In this document: piece after piece, positions 1 to 11,394 of the stretch
How the letters are laid out: every line of letters starts with the position of its first letter
Position numbering within the stretch: the stretch's first letter is position 1
NCBI GenBank assembly: GCA_963675135.1
Contig: OY776129.1
Coordinates: 50,232,141 to 50,296,140, forward strand
Length of the DNA stretch: 64,000 bases
Origin: Galeopsis tetrahit
Lineage: Eukaryota; Streptophyta; Magnoliopsida; Lamiales; Lamiaceae
Direction of reading: 5' to 3'
Program-made: the position numbers and the translations under genes
Notes under the pieces: model-generated
What the model saw: only the letters and a program-made list of their open reading frames with translations
Database searches by the model: none
Told to the model about the DNA's origin: nothing

Positions 1-2159
1 TGATGAGATGAGATGAGAGATGAAGTTTCTTTATGCGTATATTGTACTTGTACAACAATACCACCATGGAAGTGATGCCAATTTTTTTGTTTTCATCTTC
101 ATTAAACTCTGCAAAGAAGAGATCTGCAAAGAAAATACCAAGTTAGTGGTCATTTGGATGTCTGCAAAGAAGAGATCTGCAAAGGATCTTCACGAAACAT
201 CTATTTTATTTTAAGGTGTTTATTTATGACATTTAACAATTATTTTATCTTATATGAATGTTTTAAAATTTTCATGTTTAATGTCCACAGTTGACAGGTA
301 GAAGTAATCGTGGTGGTTTTTAAGGATAAGGCAGAGCCACTAACTCACAAACTGTAAGAGGTAGAGATGGAGGCTGAAGCATATATAAGGAGCATTTGAG
401 AGAGCGGGTGCATTTCAACTAAGACATAAACAGTGAAGCCATGGCATCTTAATCTGCCTATCTAGTAAATGGAATTTAAATATCTCTATTCCATAATGCT
501 CTGGTAAAGAGGCCACAGTCCCTTTGTTCTTCATTCTGTTTATTATCTATTTGATTTTACCAACCTCTTTTGTTTGGTGCATATATGATATAAATATGTA
601 CTGATATATGAGAGGTTGAGTTCATATAACTTTAGATAACAAGTGCTTATTATTAAAAATAAAATAAAATTGATTTACATTTAATAATATTAGTTTATAT
701 ATTGTTTCTTGTCCTTGTTTGTCAGAAAGTGACTATTTTATTTTTCATATATTACTCTAAACTTCTTTTATGTTTATTAATCATATATCTACATTATACA
801 TTATAAAGTAAACATGAATTGTTGAAAGTGCTAAAGGGAAGTCACCTGTGAAGAAGCAATGTGTTGGAGAATTACGTCTTTAAGAAGATTTCTTGTTTAG
901 TCTTAACTTTTCTTTCATTCTCATATTTTGGCATATGCTCTATTATTTAATTTCTACGCTCTCTCTATCATTACCAAGCCTTCTACACTTATTGTGTTTT
1001 GATGTTGAGCACTGAACTTTCAAATTTGTTTCACCTAGCCTTCTACTTCTATTTTTCACATGTATTAAACATATTTATTAAACTTTATTTTTCTTTGGTT
1101 TTGAGGCTTCTGATCATGCTCAGGGAGTTGGACAAAAAGACATTACATGGCTGCTGATCATGCTCTGGGAGTTTCAATGCTTTTAAGGTATCTTTAATGT
1201 TTATGTTGTTTTCAATGGTTTTAATGCATTTAATTTATTTATTTTACTGATGGACGTTAATTCTTACCTTGAGAAATAACTAAACATATCACCACAGCCA
1301 TCGATATTAAATACGGACAATCATGGCTTGGATGGAGCGCGACCCCTAAAAATGTGATGAACATGTGGTTTTTGCTATTTCACGTGATATCATGAGCTTG
1401 TGAACATATATAATTGCTAAAACTTGTACTATTTAATTGCATTCCACTTGAATCTATTTCTTATTAATTTAGGATTGTATATAAATCTAAAAGGTTATCG
1501 GTGTTTTTTTGGTTGAATTATTGTAGATGAGATCCTGAGCGTGAAGATGAAATTAAGCGAATATGAAAACATAAAATGCCAGCTCTTGTACGTTCAAGTT
1601 TGTTTGATATTCATAGAAGGGAATCAAAAGAGAAATGGTCGTATGTTTCAGTGCTTGGGCCACCTCGAACCAAATGGGAGACACTCTAATTTGATGATGC
1701 ATGGTGGTGATTTCTAATATGATCTTAGTTTTTTTTTTTTTGTAGTTGATGAGAATTAAGAAGATGATCAACACTTTGATATTTATAAGTTTCATACGTA
1801 GAATGTATTTGTGTATTTTATAATGTTATTTATTTTGTACTTGACTTTGAAACTGTTATATATTTTTTTACCAAGATTATATACGCCCATTTAGTTGGTA
1901 TATTGTGTTATTTCGAATGATTTTGACAGGAATTTTAATTATTGAAATTAAAAAATATTTTTTAAAACAATTTTAATGTAAAAATATCATTGAAATTGGT
2001 GTTATATTGGACAATTTTCTATTACTAAAAATTCATATAGTATATGACTATTGAAAATAAAATTTAAAAGAATGATGTCGATGGAATTGACGTCGGAATC
2101 TGTATATAATAATTTTTCACGATGAAATATTCCATTGTTATATACCTGTTTGAATTAAT
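1..2159. other. AT-rich intergenic DNA, no recognised gene
   Basis: No open frame here has recognisable domains; the short frames look like chance frames in AT-rich DNA. The only structure I see is a short imperfect direct duplication near 1109-1128 and 1153-1172 (core ctgatcatgctc followed by gggagtt), 44 bases apart. It could be a decayed gene or transposon segment, but no family is recognisable. Confidence 0.5.
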
Positions 2160-2666
2160 GTTGGAATTGGAGATATATAAATTTCCAACAGTTGAAATTC
2201 CAATGGCAAAAATCTGTTGGAAAATTCCAACAGGAAATTATGGATGGAATTGACAAAGAAATATGTGTTGGAAAAAATTCCAACAACGTTATATTCCAAC
2301 GGTAAATGTCTGCTGGAATTTATATTCCAACCAAAAAAGTTTTGTTGGAATATGCGATGGATAATTTTCCAACAGTTTAAAACCCAACGGCCAAAATCCG
2401 TTGGAAATATTCCTACGAAAAATTATCGTTGGAGTTGGCAATGGAATTTTCATTGAAAAATATTTCAACAATTCAAAATTCCAACGGTCATTATCCGTTG
2501 GAATGTACTGTTGGATTTTTTTTCCGTTGGATTTTTCATTGGAATTTTGCAATTCCAACGCTAACTTTTCCAATGGTCGAATTTTCGTTGGAATTACCGT
2601 TGGAATCACTAATTCCAACGGAAAAAATGTAAAAATCCGTTGGAATTTTAGTGTTTTCTTGTAGTG
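2160..2666. mobile_element. CACTA-type element, right end with subterminal repeat array (truncated)
   Basis: About 500 bases are packed with short motifs in both orientations, of the type ttccaacgg and ccgttggaa. The stretch ends in ttttcttgtagtg at about 2654-2666, the same terminus as the complete CACTA element ending at 14510. Arrays of short inverted motifs next to the end are typical of CACTA elements, where they bind the element's own protein. I find no matching cactacaag left end upstream, so this appears to be a truncated right half. The overlapping short frames on both strands in this stretch are products of the repeat and not genes. Confidence 0.6.
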
Positions 2667-2819
2667 TGTGTAGTATAAAGTTATAGCCTTTTCTTTTTTC
2701 TTTTTAAACAATGATTTTTATACGGTAGAAAAGTTTTTTTACTCTTGAGGGGGGTAAAATAGATATGTAATTAAAGTTTATGAAAGTTATTTTAGAAAAT
2801 TTCCCCCTCTTTTTATCTT

Positions 2820-2936
2820 TTTTTTTTTATTACAAGTTAAATACCCATCCCTTTTTTTCCCCTCTCCATGACTCGAACCCAGGACCTAAGGCCTAGGTAG
2901 TGGTGCTCTAACCACTTGAGCTATCCCACTTTGTCG
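2820..2936 (-). mobile_element. tRNA-derived SINE, copy 1
   Basis: Read on the minus strand, a tRNA-like head with box A (tagctcaagtggttagagc) and box B (ggttcgagtca) is followed by a short body and a poly(A) tail, seen here as a T run at 2818-2829. It is flanked by a 16-bp direct repeat, cccctctttttatctt, at 2804-2819 and 2937-2952, the expected target-site duplication. Two more members of the family lie at 14723-14844 and 62587-62703. It is not a functional tRNA gene: the acceptor stem does not close and the tail is a poly(A). Confidence 0.9.
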
Positions 2937-2952
2937 CCCCTCTTTTTATCTT

Positions 2953-3789
2953 GTATTTAAAATATAATTTCATTTATTTATTTAATAAATACCTAAACTG
3001 ACATAATTACTTATCTGTGATGTTGACAATAATTAATGCTGCGCTGCTTCGATCTCAGTAGGTATTTCTTTTGACTCTCATATTTTATATTCTTATGTAC
3101 CTGATTGATTATACTTCACTAAACATATATAAAAATATTACGTTTAAGTGTTTATAAACTGATCATCTGATAACTAAGGTAATTTACTTGAAGCCTTTTC
3201 ACAACAAATATTTTGTTTCATTTTTTGGTCTGTTTTGCTTGCACGTAAATGAATATATACGCTTCCAGTCGATTTTGTCTACATCACTACTAATTCTTGA
3301 ACTATTCAAAACTCGTAAATCATTTTTAGAGGCAAATGATGATTATTGTTCTATTTGTGAGGATAGAGTAGATTTGTTATGTCTTGAAAATTGTATGTGA
3401 GCTTTTTCACACGGTTGATAATATATTCGCTCTGTGGCATTTGTTATATATAGGCCAGATATTAATTTATTTCGAGGAATTTTATAATAATACAATAATA
3501 AAATTAATGACTTGTTGTTTAGAACTTTATTGCCTTCTATAAATATAAAATTGAGGATTAATTCCTCTTTCAAGAAACAGTAAGAAATTTATATATTAAC
3601 TCAGTGAGTCATTCTTTTGGCACACTTGGATGGATTAATTTTCTATTTTTGTATATATTCTATGGATTATAAATTAATCCATAGATATCATCAACAATAG
3701 AAAAGTAAAGACTTCTTATTGTTTCCTGTAACATGAAACCTCAATTATGAATTTCACAAAGGCACAAAATTCCAAACAACGAGTTTTAA
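2953..3789. other. AT-rich DNA, diverged piece of local repeat unit
   Basis: No gene is visible. Around 3055-3150 the stretch ggtatttcttttgactctc and what follows resembles the segment aagtatttcttttggctctc that recurs in the local repeat unit at about 21800, 36620, 37905, 45710 and 59230. This is probably an old, diverged member of that unit. Confidence 0.4.
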
Positions 3790-3909
3790 ATATGTATTAT
3801 TATAAGACTCTTCGAAATACAATATCTCATAATAAATGTTATAGAGTAAGTATATTCTCACCAGTGTGAAAAGCTCGAGGACAATTTGCACAACATAACA
3901 AATTTCATA
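3790..3909. repeat. 120-bp direct repeat, copy 1
   Basis: This stretch (from atatgtattattataagac to caacataacaaatttcat) recurs at 4362-4481 with no difference that I can see by eye. Copy 1 stops just before the inverted repeat at 3915-4043. Confidence 0.8.
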
Positions 3910-3914
3910 CATTA

Positions 3915-4043
3915 CCTACACGTCAGCTTTCCCTGACGTTTCATTGATGACGAATGTATGGTAAGTTATCTTTGTTGTGGAACATGATAATGGTTCCATC
4001 CATTCGACATCAACTGAAACGTCAGGGAAAGCTCACGTGCAGG
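3915..4043. ncRNA. Long hairpin, candidate microRNA-type precursor
   Basis: Two arms of about 47 bases (3915-3961 and 3996-4043) are almost perfect reverse complements with only a few mismatches, separated by a 34-base loop. The core of the stem is agctttccctgacgtttca. Arm length, scattered mismatches and loop size resemble a plant microRNA precursor. The 21 bases at 4014-4034 (beginning ctgaaacgtc and ending agctc) share the length, the first five and last three bases, and the 3'-arm position of the miR395 family, but differ in the middle. It could equally be a small MITE or a chance fold-back. The strand of any transcript is unknown. Confidence 0.35.
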
Positions 4044-5430
4044 TAAGTGTTTAAATCATGTTATACAATATGTAGTATTAAAATGGGATTGGTTTTTCTT
4101 TTCTTATTAGTTTGACTGATTTCAAAATTATAAGTCAATCATTTGAATTTTTAATTTTAAAAAATACGTCCTAGCATACAATTTGATCCTTTTTTTAAAT
4201 CAATTTCAGACCTTTAAATTTAACTAATTGAAAATTTTCAAATTCGTCAAAAAAGAAATTGGGGCTCCGGCAATATGTTCAATTTTGGTCCTTAAAATAT
4301 ATTGAATTTGACGAAAAATAATGAATTTTATTGTACATTTTTATAAAACATGCATCATTAAAATATGTATTATTATAAGACTCTTCGAAATACAATATCT
4401 CATAATAAATGTTATAGAGTAAGTATATTCTCACCAGTGTGAAAAGCTCGAGGACAATTTGCACAACATAACAAATTTCATCCATCCTTATAAATGGAAC
4501 ACAGGTCATCATTTTCCTCTTAAGATGATTTGCGAGGTTTGAAAAGCTCAAGATAGAGCTAATGTAGAAACTCCATTCGAAGTGTATATATTCATATACG
4601 AGCAAGTGAAGCACACTTGTTAGCAAAAATTTCAGATTTATTTAGAATTTATATATATAATAATTTCATATTTTATTTGGTTTACTTCTAAATAATTTTA
4701 TTAAATATTTTTTGTTAAATAATTGTATTTTTCATATTTATTTAGTCTTTATTAAAAAATATATATATATTTTAATGATGTTCTATAAAAAATTGTACCA
4801 TAAATTTCATTATTTTTCAAATTTTATCGAAAATAAAAAACCAGATTCAATATATTTGAAGGATCATCAAAATTGAACATTTGGGCGGAGTTCTAAAAAA
4901 AAAATTCATCGAGGATCTACAATAAACTCTATGTCGAATTTTTAAAAAGCGAAAAATTTAAATGATTTATTTTGGAATAAAACTTATAGCAAAGAAAAAA
5001 TGCTCACGTGCAGGTAAGTGACTGATTTAATTCAAAATAAGTCGATCATTTAAATTTTTAATTTTAAAAAATACGTCTTAGCATACAATTTGATCCTTTT
5101 TTTAACCCAATTTTAGACCTTTAAATTTAACTAACTGAAAATTTTCAAATTCGTCAAAAAAGAAATTGGGACTCTAACTGAAAATTTTCAAATTCTCGAA
5201 AAATAAATTGGGGCTCCGGCGATATGTTCAATTTGGGTCCTTCAAATATATTGAATTTGATGAAAAATAATAACATTCGAAAAATAATTAATTTTATTGT
5301 ACATTTTTATAAAACATGCATCATTAAAATATGTAATTTTTTTTAATAAAGATTAAATAAAACTGAAAAGTACATATAATTTTTTTAGGATTTATTAATA
5401 AAACTGAAAATTATTTTTAGGATGACAAAA
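4044..5430. repeat. Duplicated AT-rich segments and second 120-bp repeat copy
   Basis: No gene is visible. Besides the second 120-bp repeat (4362-4481), the block at about 4112-4272 recurs diverged at about 5021-5170, and a short motif ending attggggctccggc occurs at about 4272 and 5222. The short stretch gctcacgtgcaggtaagtg that follows the hairpin at 4031 reappears at about 5001 without the hairpin. The pattern suggests local copying of a unit of roughly 0.9 kb. Confidence 0.6.
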
Positions 5431-5760
5431 ACTTATATACAATATTTCACAATAGGCTTATGGTGCAATTTGACCTTTTCTTTTATTTTTAATCGGTAGC
5501 AGGTTCCTTCTTTCTCTCCCTTTTTCTTCTGCGTAGCTTTCTTCTCTCTTCTACGCTGCGGTTCCTTCTTTTCTTTCTCTCCCTTCTTCTTCTTCTGCGC
5601 AGCTTTCTTCTCTCTTCTCTTCGTGAAGCGTTCCATTAAAAAAAAAAACTTCAGAAATCTGAACAAAATTTTTTGATCGTGATGCGCTAATTTTTTTTTT
5701 TTTTTCAGAAAATCTATTCTGTTTCAGATTTCTGATCTGCTAATTACGAAATAAGGCGAT
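5431..5760. repeat. Pyrimidine-rich low-complexity tract
   Basis: The plus strand is dominated by ctt and tct runs around 5470-5635. The reverse strand therefore shows a lysine- and glutamate-rich open frame, which is a composition effect with no recognisable domain. Confidence 0.6.
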
Positions 5761-5959
5761 ATGAATAAATTCATGAATGAAAAAAAAATCAACAATAATA
5801 CCACACACAGTTTTATTCCAATTAATTGTTGATAATTATGTCTTTACAATTGAAGAGATTGATAAACTATTCAACATGATTGTGTTTTTCGTGTTTTTAA
5901 TTATTGTTCTTCGTCCTTTTTAATGTCCATATCACATTCTCTCTCAATAATGACGTTTT

Positions 5960-6300
5960 ATTTATACAGTAACACATCTTTCTCTATAAAGTAATACACT
6001 TGTATTTATATAGTAACACAGTTTTCTGTGTTACTTTAAGGTCAAATATATGTTACTCAAAAGTCAACTGTGTGTTACTTGTCCTTACAGTAACACGTAT
6101 TTTTTCGTACAGTAACATATAATTGTATTTATAGTAACACGGATTAAGAACAAAATTTTCTATTTTATCCTTCCTTGAATTAATTTATATTAATATTTCT
6201 TGTGAAAAAGTCAATTTATGTGTTATTTGTACTGACAGTAACACATATTTGGTCTTGCAGTAACACATAATTACCTTTATAGTAACACAGGCCTGAAACC
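5960..6300. repeat. Array of taacac/gtgtta motifs
   Basis: About a dozen copies of agtaacac or its reverse complement gtgttact lie at irregular spacing, in both orientations. Immediately downstream (about 6310-6420) is a less AT-rich stretch with gcgcgcgac and accggtcaaacccg. Dense short inverted motifs are typical of the subterminal parts of DNA transposons, but I see no terminal repeat or target duplication, so the family is open. Confidence 0.5.
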
Positions 6301-6429
6301 CGTTATCCTGTTAGTCTTCTGCGCGCGACTTTTGCGCGATTTTTAAGGAAATATTTGTTTGACCGGTCAAACCCGCTACAGATCCGCGAATTTTGACCCT
6401 TCCTTAAATATCCTAATATTTCACCTGAA

Positions 6430-7567
6430 ATATTGCACATAAGTGCGGCCCTTTTAGGATTTATTAATATAATTTTTTATATTATTAAAATTATTTAATT
6501 TTTATTTAATTTCTTAAAAATAATTTAATAATGTTTTAAAAGAAATTGTACTACATATAAAAATAATTATGTTTCAAATTTTATCAAGAAAATTTAGATT
6601 TTAATATATTTAAAGGATCAAATGCCCCCAAATATTTTCAACGAGTTTAAAAAATTTCTATGAGTTTTAACTTAATTAAAGAATTAATTGCTCAAAAAAG
6701 AATTAATTATACTTCTCTGTAACATATGCATAGTGCGTGCGTTTTAACTACATATTGGATTTATAATCAGTTTAGCAGGTTTAGTGAAATAAGTTTTTAA
6801 AGTACTTCAATTGTAATGAAGTAAGCATGACTTATACTCTAAATTAAAAAATATATCTCACCATACTTAATTACTTTTATCTTATTCATTTTCTACTTTA
6901 TCAACCTTATACATAAATAAACAATATATCTTAAAACTCGTGCAACAAGAAACAATAATATTTTATGTGAACGGATAACTTGGTTGAAACCCTCACAATC
7001 AGACAAAATCACATCTTCTAATCATGATACCATGCATTTCCTACACGCACACAATAGAATCATCGATCTCCTATATCGATCTAACTTATACAAACAAAGG
7101 GACTTTAGTTCCGAACACATGACATCTCTATGATAATATTTACCTCCGGCTACAGACAATCTTACCAATGAGTACTCTTCAGGCAATTGGAGTATTAAGA
7201 TCCAAGATAATATCAAAAGCACCCATTTTCAGAGCTTCCAAAATGAGACGAGTAGCTCGAAAAGAAGAATACATGTGAGCAACGAGATTCATCTCGATCC
7301 ATGGCAAAACTCTCGATTTTTAAGTTGAGATTTTGGTACCTTTCTAGACTCATCATTACATAACTGAAAAAATGATCATCACTTGGGAAATCAAGAATCG
7401 GGCGAGTTAACCAAGCTTTGTACCATGATTTGGAAAGTACAACTGTTTGCACCAGTTAAAAATTAATAATTGATAAAAAAAAAATTGGTTGACAGAAAGA
7501 ATATAATGAGAAAAAAAAGAATTTGTAGAGATAATGCAAAGAAAGATAAAAGAAAAAAAAGGACAAT
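6430..7567. repeat. Local repeat unit, copy A (left part)
   Basis: This is the first recognisable copy of a unit that recurs through the window. Landmarks in order are ggatcaaatgccccca, an AT-rich stretch with gcatagtgcgtgcg, the segment aactcgtgcaacaagaaac, minus-strand F-box debris, and a stretch near gagataatgcaaagaaag. Other copies start near 11155, 17035, 21830, 36240, 37880, 45370, 58390 and 58835. Copy A is cut at 7567 by a CACTA insertion and resumes at 10512. Confidence 0.75.
7022..7460 (-). pseudogene. F-box/LRR gene fragment, copy A
   Basis: On the minus strand, broken frames give the end of an F-box (VVLSKSWYKAWLTRPILDF), then SYVMMSLERYQNLNLKIESF, then LPEEYSLVRLSVAGG and the leucine-rich stretch CSELKSLCLYKLD. 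This order (F-box tail, linker, leucine-rich repeats) is that of plant F-box/LRR proteins, which select substrates for SCF ubiquitin ligases. The reading switches frame at least twice and the N-terminal half of the F-box is missing, so this is not a working gene. At least six related fragments with similar damage occur in the window, so the inactive form was what was copied. F-box assignment is by motif only. Confidence 0.55.
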
Positions 7568-8127
7568 CACTACTACACATTTGGCTTTGTAGAGCTTTAA
7601 AAAATGGTCTTGTAGAGCTTTTAAACGAGCTCTCCAAGTGGGAGCTATGCAAGTGAAATTGCACTTGGAGAGCTCTTTTTAAGGGTTGTGCAAGAGAGGT
7701 CATAGACAGCGGTTTTGAACCGCTTTCCAAGTAAAGTTACTTGGACAGCGGTTCATAACCGCTGTCTATGTGTATTTTTTTTTTTTTTTTGACTTGGACA
7801 GCGGTTCATAATCGCTGTCTATGGGTATTTTTTTTTTGTTTTTTGACTTGGACAGCGGTTCATAACCGCTGTCTAAGTGAATTTTTTTTTAATTTTTTTT
7901 TTAAATAATTATTTTATATTTTAAAAATCAATTTTATACAAAACCAAATTTATTTATATACCAATAAATAAATTTTATATTTTAAAAATCCATTTTATAC
8001 ACGTCAAATACCAAAAAATTAAATAAATAACGTACACTAACGTACGTTCAATTAATATAAACACCAAAAAATATTAAATATCATCACAAATGTATAAGTT
8101 AATATATTAAATGTAACAAAAGTTATA

Positions 8128-8604
8128 CTAGCTACTTAAATTAAACCTATACAAAAATCGATTGTACAGGTACCCGATCCAATCTTTTTTCCATTTGTCC
8201 ATTCTTTTGTCTTTGTAAGAGTTGAGCGGACGGGCATAGACAAACTGCAAACAACGATCAATCAATATAGTTAGATATATAGTATATGAATTTTTATTCA
8301 ATCAATAATAATTTAAATAAATCAATAAATTGACTTACAGTGTTAGGATTAATCTCCAATCCAGAAAAATTGATTATATCCTCAATATAACAACATACAA
8401 AATGTCCACAATGGTCTCCATCATGTTGCCTCGGAACCTGTTATGATTAGCAATTATAAGCATGCGTGCATTACAATTATGATTATTTTCTATTAATTTG
8501 ATAACGTACTAAATTAAATTACCTTAACATCTATCCAGCTCACTTTATTGAAACTAGATCTTGAGGTTTGATTGTGAAGGCGACTCCGATACATCGTCAT
8601 CACA
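8128..8604 (-). pseudogene. Ulp1-like cysteine protease C-terminal fragment in CACTA element 1
   Basis: Three exons can be read on the minus strand with GT..AG borders: 8604-8523, 8437-8339 and 8244-8128, the last ending at TAG (8130-8128). Joined, they contain SWIDVK followed by VPRQHDGDHCGHFVC. This fits the C-terminal half of the Ulp1/SENP (C48) fold, with the glutamine and the catalytic cysteine in the pattern Q-x-D-G-x-x-C-G. The domain usually cleaves SUMO-like proteins, and plant CACTA and Mutator elements often carry it. The part holding the catalytic histidine is not visible, so this fragment is unlikely to be active. An element-encoded remnant is more likely than a freshly captured host gene. 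Confidence 0.6.
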
Positions 8605-8696
8605 CTGTTATTATTATAATTAAAAAAAAGATTAAATATGCATAATTTTAAAAGTAAAACAAATCATTATATTAGAATATTAAAAATGAACTTACG

Positions 8697-8903
8697 CTTC
8701 CATGTATGACATGAGATCACGACGATTTGCAATCACCCCATCAACAGCTGGAACTAAGACAAACCTGCTCAGGAGAACCATATGATATGATGTCCAAAGC
8801 ATCATTCCAGTCCGTAATGCCAACAGGACTGAGGCCAACACCCAAATTAGTCTGAGGCACTGGAAGCCTATCTGTTTGTACTACATGAGGACCATAGTTT
8901 TCC
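8697..8903 (-). pseudogene. Unrecognised exon(s) in CACTA element 1
   Basis: On the minus strand an exon can be read after a ttag acceptor (8908-8904), with protein ENYGPHVVQTDRLPVPQ continuing to a stretch with GITDWNDALDIISYGSPEQ. In another frame immediately after comes VLVPAVDGVIANRRDLMSY, followed by a GT donor at about 8696. The amino acid composition and the splice-like borders look like real coding sequence. I do not recognise either family. The frame change in the middle shows either a very short intron-like piece or a join of two fragments. Confidence 0.4.
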
Positions 8904-9769
8904 CTAAGACAACATTAACAACAATAATTAGTAGAAAGCAGCATGGTCTGTGACTTGGGAATAAATAACATAAGGATTGGTAAATTTGATAATATTCTTG
9001 AGTTATGGCATCTTAATTAGTTTATAGTGTACTTATATTTTAATGAAATTTAAAAAATTAAGAGAGAGACAAGTAGTAAAGAGAAATCTAGATAGGTGTG
9101 AGAAACCTAAGCAGCGTCTTCCTGTGAAATTTAGACAATGATAAAGTTCACCAAATTCATCACCAGTCACCTAATTCTAATTCAATGACTTTGCTGTAAA
9201 ATTTAAAGATGCATAAATTCAAATACTCTATTCTTTTGCTGTAAAATTTAAAGATGCATAAATTCAAATACTCTATTCTTTTGCTCATTCAATCACTAAT
9301 CAGGATTTAACTAATGCAACTAAATTAGAGCAAGCTAGTTTCCCCTGATTCCCTATGCAAAATATGCAAAAAATCAGAATGATAGGCACTCGTAAAATCA
9401 CAAAAATATTTAACAAATTACCAAAATAGCTTGACATCCTCAGAGAAGTATTCATAAGAAGCAAATCACATATAAGAACAAAGGAGTGTACCTCAAACTA
9501 AATTGATAAAAGAGACACGTAATTCAATCACAGTTTTTTATAAGAAAATTCACTTGAATACAAATTTTCACAGTTTTTTATTAATTAGAAGTCCATTGAA
9601 GATTTACAAATTTAAACAAACTGCATTCCAGAACAAATACAGAACGAGTATTCCTGAAGATTAAAAAAAATAAAAATTGATCATCGACCGGTTTAATATA
9701 AAAACACTGATCAATAAAATAAACAGCATAAGAAATTTGAGTTACAAATAAGTGAGATAAAATAGTTAC

Positions 9770-9930
9770 CGCAGCCAGTTTCGCCGACGATTAGAGTGAC
9801 GCGGTTCTGCAAAATCTTGTCAACAATTTTATTTCTCATGGCAACCACCGGGAGTTCGGAGAAACTCGACGGAGTAGGGTCAATCGACGGCGTCGAACAC
9901 GAAGCCAGTGAAACGTTACAAGCGCAGCAA
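9770..9930 (-). pseudogene. Captured first exon of a DExH-box RNA helicase
   Basis: The minus strand reads SELPVVAMRNKIVDKILQNR followed by VTLIVGETGCG, then a GT donor (gtaact, 9769-9764). This matches the start of the helicase core in plant DExH-type ATP-dependent RNA helicases: the Walker A motif GETGCGKS, here cut by the intron just before the lysine. The next exon, which should begin with KSSQ, is not present downstream; unrelated sequence follows. The piece is therefore a captured genomic fragment and has no complete ATP-binding site. The lower AT content of about 9780-9920 also stands out against the element. Assignment to a particular helicase gene is not possible. Confidence 0.6.
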
Positions 9931-10511
9931 TCAACAAAAATCGCTAATTTATTAATTATTCTAAATTAACTGTCCTATCAATAGTTAACTGAGTATCGGC
10001 GCGAGGAGGGAGAAGGAGGGAGGCGACGGCGCGAGGAGGGAGAGGAAGGGAGGCGACGGCGCGACGAGAGAGAGGGAGGTAGGCGACGGCGCGAGGAAGG
10101 AGGCGACGGACGGCGAGGGCGGATTTGGCTTCACAAATACTCTGTGTTTTTTTTTTTTGAATTTTAGGTTAAACGCGTTTGTGGGATTTGGGGGAGAAGA
10201 CAAGACTTCAATTCGCGTAGTGGTGAATTAATATTAAATGGGGGATTAATTGAATAAATTAATATTATATTTGAGAAACTCTCTTGCAGAGCGGTTAAGA
10301 ACCGCGGTCTAATTCGGGCTTGTAATGCGGTTCTCTGGACAGCGGTTTTGAACCGCTCTCTAAGTGTTTTTTTTTTTTTTTTTAAAACCGCTCTCCAAGA
10401 CCTAAATTGGAGAGCTTTTCGAAAAAAGAGCTCTCCAAGTGCTATCTTGGATAGCTTTTCGACACAAGAGCTCTCCAAGTGCAGCTCTCCAAAGCCAAAT
10501 GTGTAGTAGTG

Positions 10512-11154
10512 AATTCTTTGAAAATGAGTAAGCGACATTAGAATTTAGAAAGATTTTGAAACGCACGTATAATTAAAAGGAAGAAATATTCAGAATTAGA
10601 TATAAGGAAGATTCTGAATGCATTGCATAAACTATTAATATTATTTTTATGGGAGTACTATTTTTTTTTAATTAGCTACCTTGCATAAATTATTGTATAC
10701 AAGGTAAATAAAAGTCGAACTCAATATATATAATATTCTCAATACATTGCATAAATTATTACACTAAAAAAAATGCCACAACTATGTGTGCGTTTTTTTT
10801 TATACTACAATTTTATGTAAATCAGTTTCATTGTGCAATACAGGTGAGGAAATATATACAGAGCTTTATGCACCCAAAAAATAAATAAAGAGTGAGTAGT
10901 TAGAGCAGCCACAACTTATAAAACTAACACAAATTAACTAATTAATAAAATAAACTAATAAATACGTCATCATATATATCTCCCTTATATACTAATTCTA
11001 AATGTCAATTATGCTTGGCTTCTCAAAAAGCCTTCATTTTACAATCTCTTAAATTCTGTAATTTTAATTTATTTTTTAAAATATTTTTTATTTTCCTCTC
11101 CCTTGCCGTTTCCTTAATTTTCTCTCTCCTCTAACTTCTCTTTTATTTATTTAA
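10512..11154. repeat. Local repeat unit, copy A (right part)
   Basis: The unit resumes after the CACTA insertion. The segment from gccacaactatgtgtgcg to gtgagtagttagagcagcc (about 10770-10910) is shared with 47100-47240 and 60340-60480. No gene is visible. Confidence 0.7.
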
Positions 11155-11394
11155 AATTGTTCAATTGTAATGAAGTAAGCATGACTTATACTCTAAATTA
11201 AAAAATATATCTCACCATACTTAATTACTTTTATCTAATTCATTTTCTACTTTATTAACCTTATACATAAATAAACAATATATCTTAAAACTCGTGCAAC
11301 AAGAAACAATAATATTTTATGTGAACGGATAACTTGGTTGAAACCCTCACAGTCAGACAAAATCACATCTTCTAAGCTAGGGCGATCATGATAT

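Larger units (their letters stand above)
7568..10511. mobile_element. Non-autonomous CACTA element 1 with captured gene fragments
   Basis: The element begins cactactacacatttggc and ends gccaaatgtgtagtagtg, perfect terminal inverted repeats of over 20 bases, and is flanked by the 3-bp duplication aat (7565-7567 and 10512-10514). The flanking sequence rejoins into the local repeat unit (compare gaattcttagaaaatgagaa at about 46855), so the ends are firm. Next to both ends are subterminal repeats of the type gacagcggttcataaccgct and gagagctc. Inside, on the minus strand, lie an Ulp1-like protease fragment, an unrecognised exon and the first part of a DExH helicase. No transposase is visible, so the element would need one supplied elsewhere. 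Confidence 0.9.

Noticed and set aside
2217..2711. Overlapping open frames on both strands
   Set aside because: They come from the short inverted motif array of the CACTA end, not from a gene.
3915..4043. Naming the hairpin MIR395
   Set aside because: Only the ends, length and arm position of the 21-base stretch fit; the centre differs at about a third of positions, so the family name is not supported.
5433..5666. Lysine/glutamate-rich 77-codon minus-strand frame
   Set aside because: It is the translation of a pyrimidine-rich low-complexity tract; no domain and no splice or promoter context.
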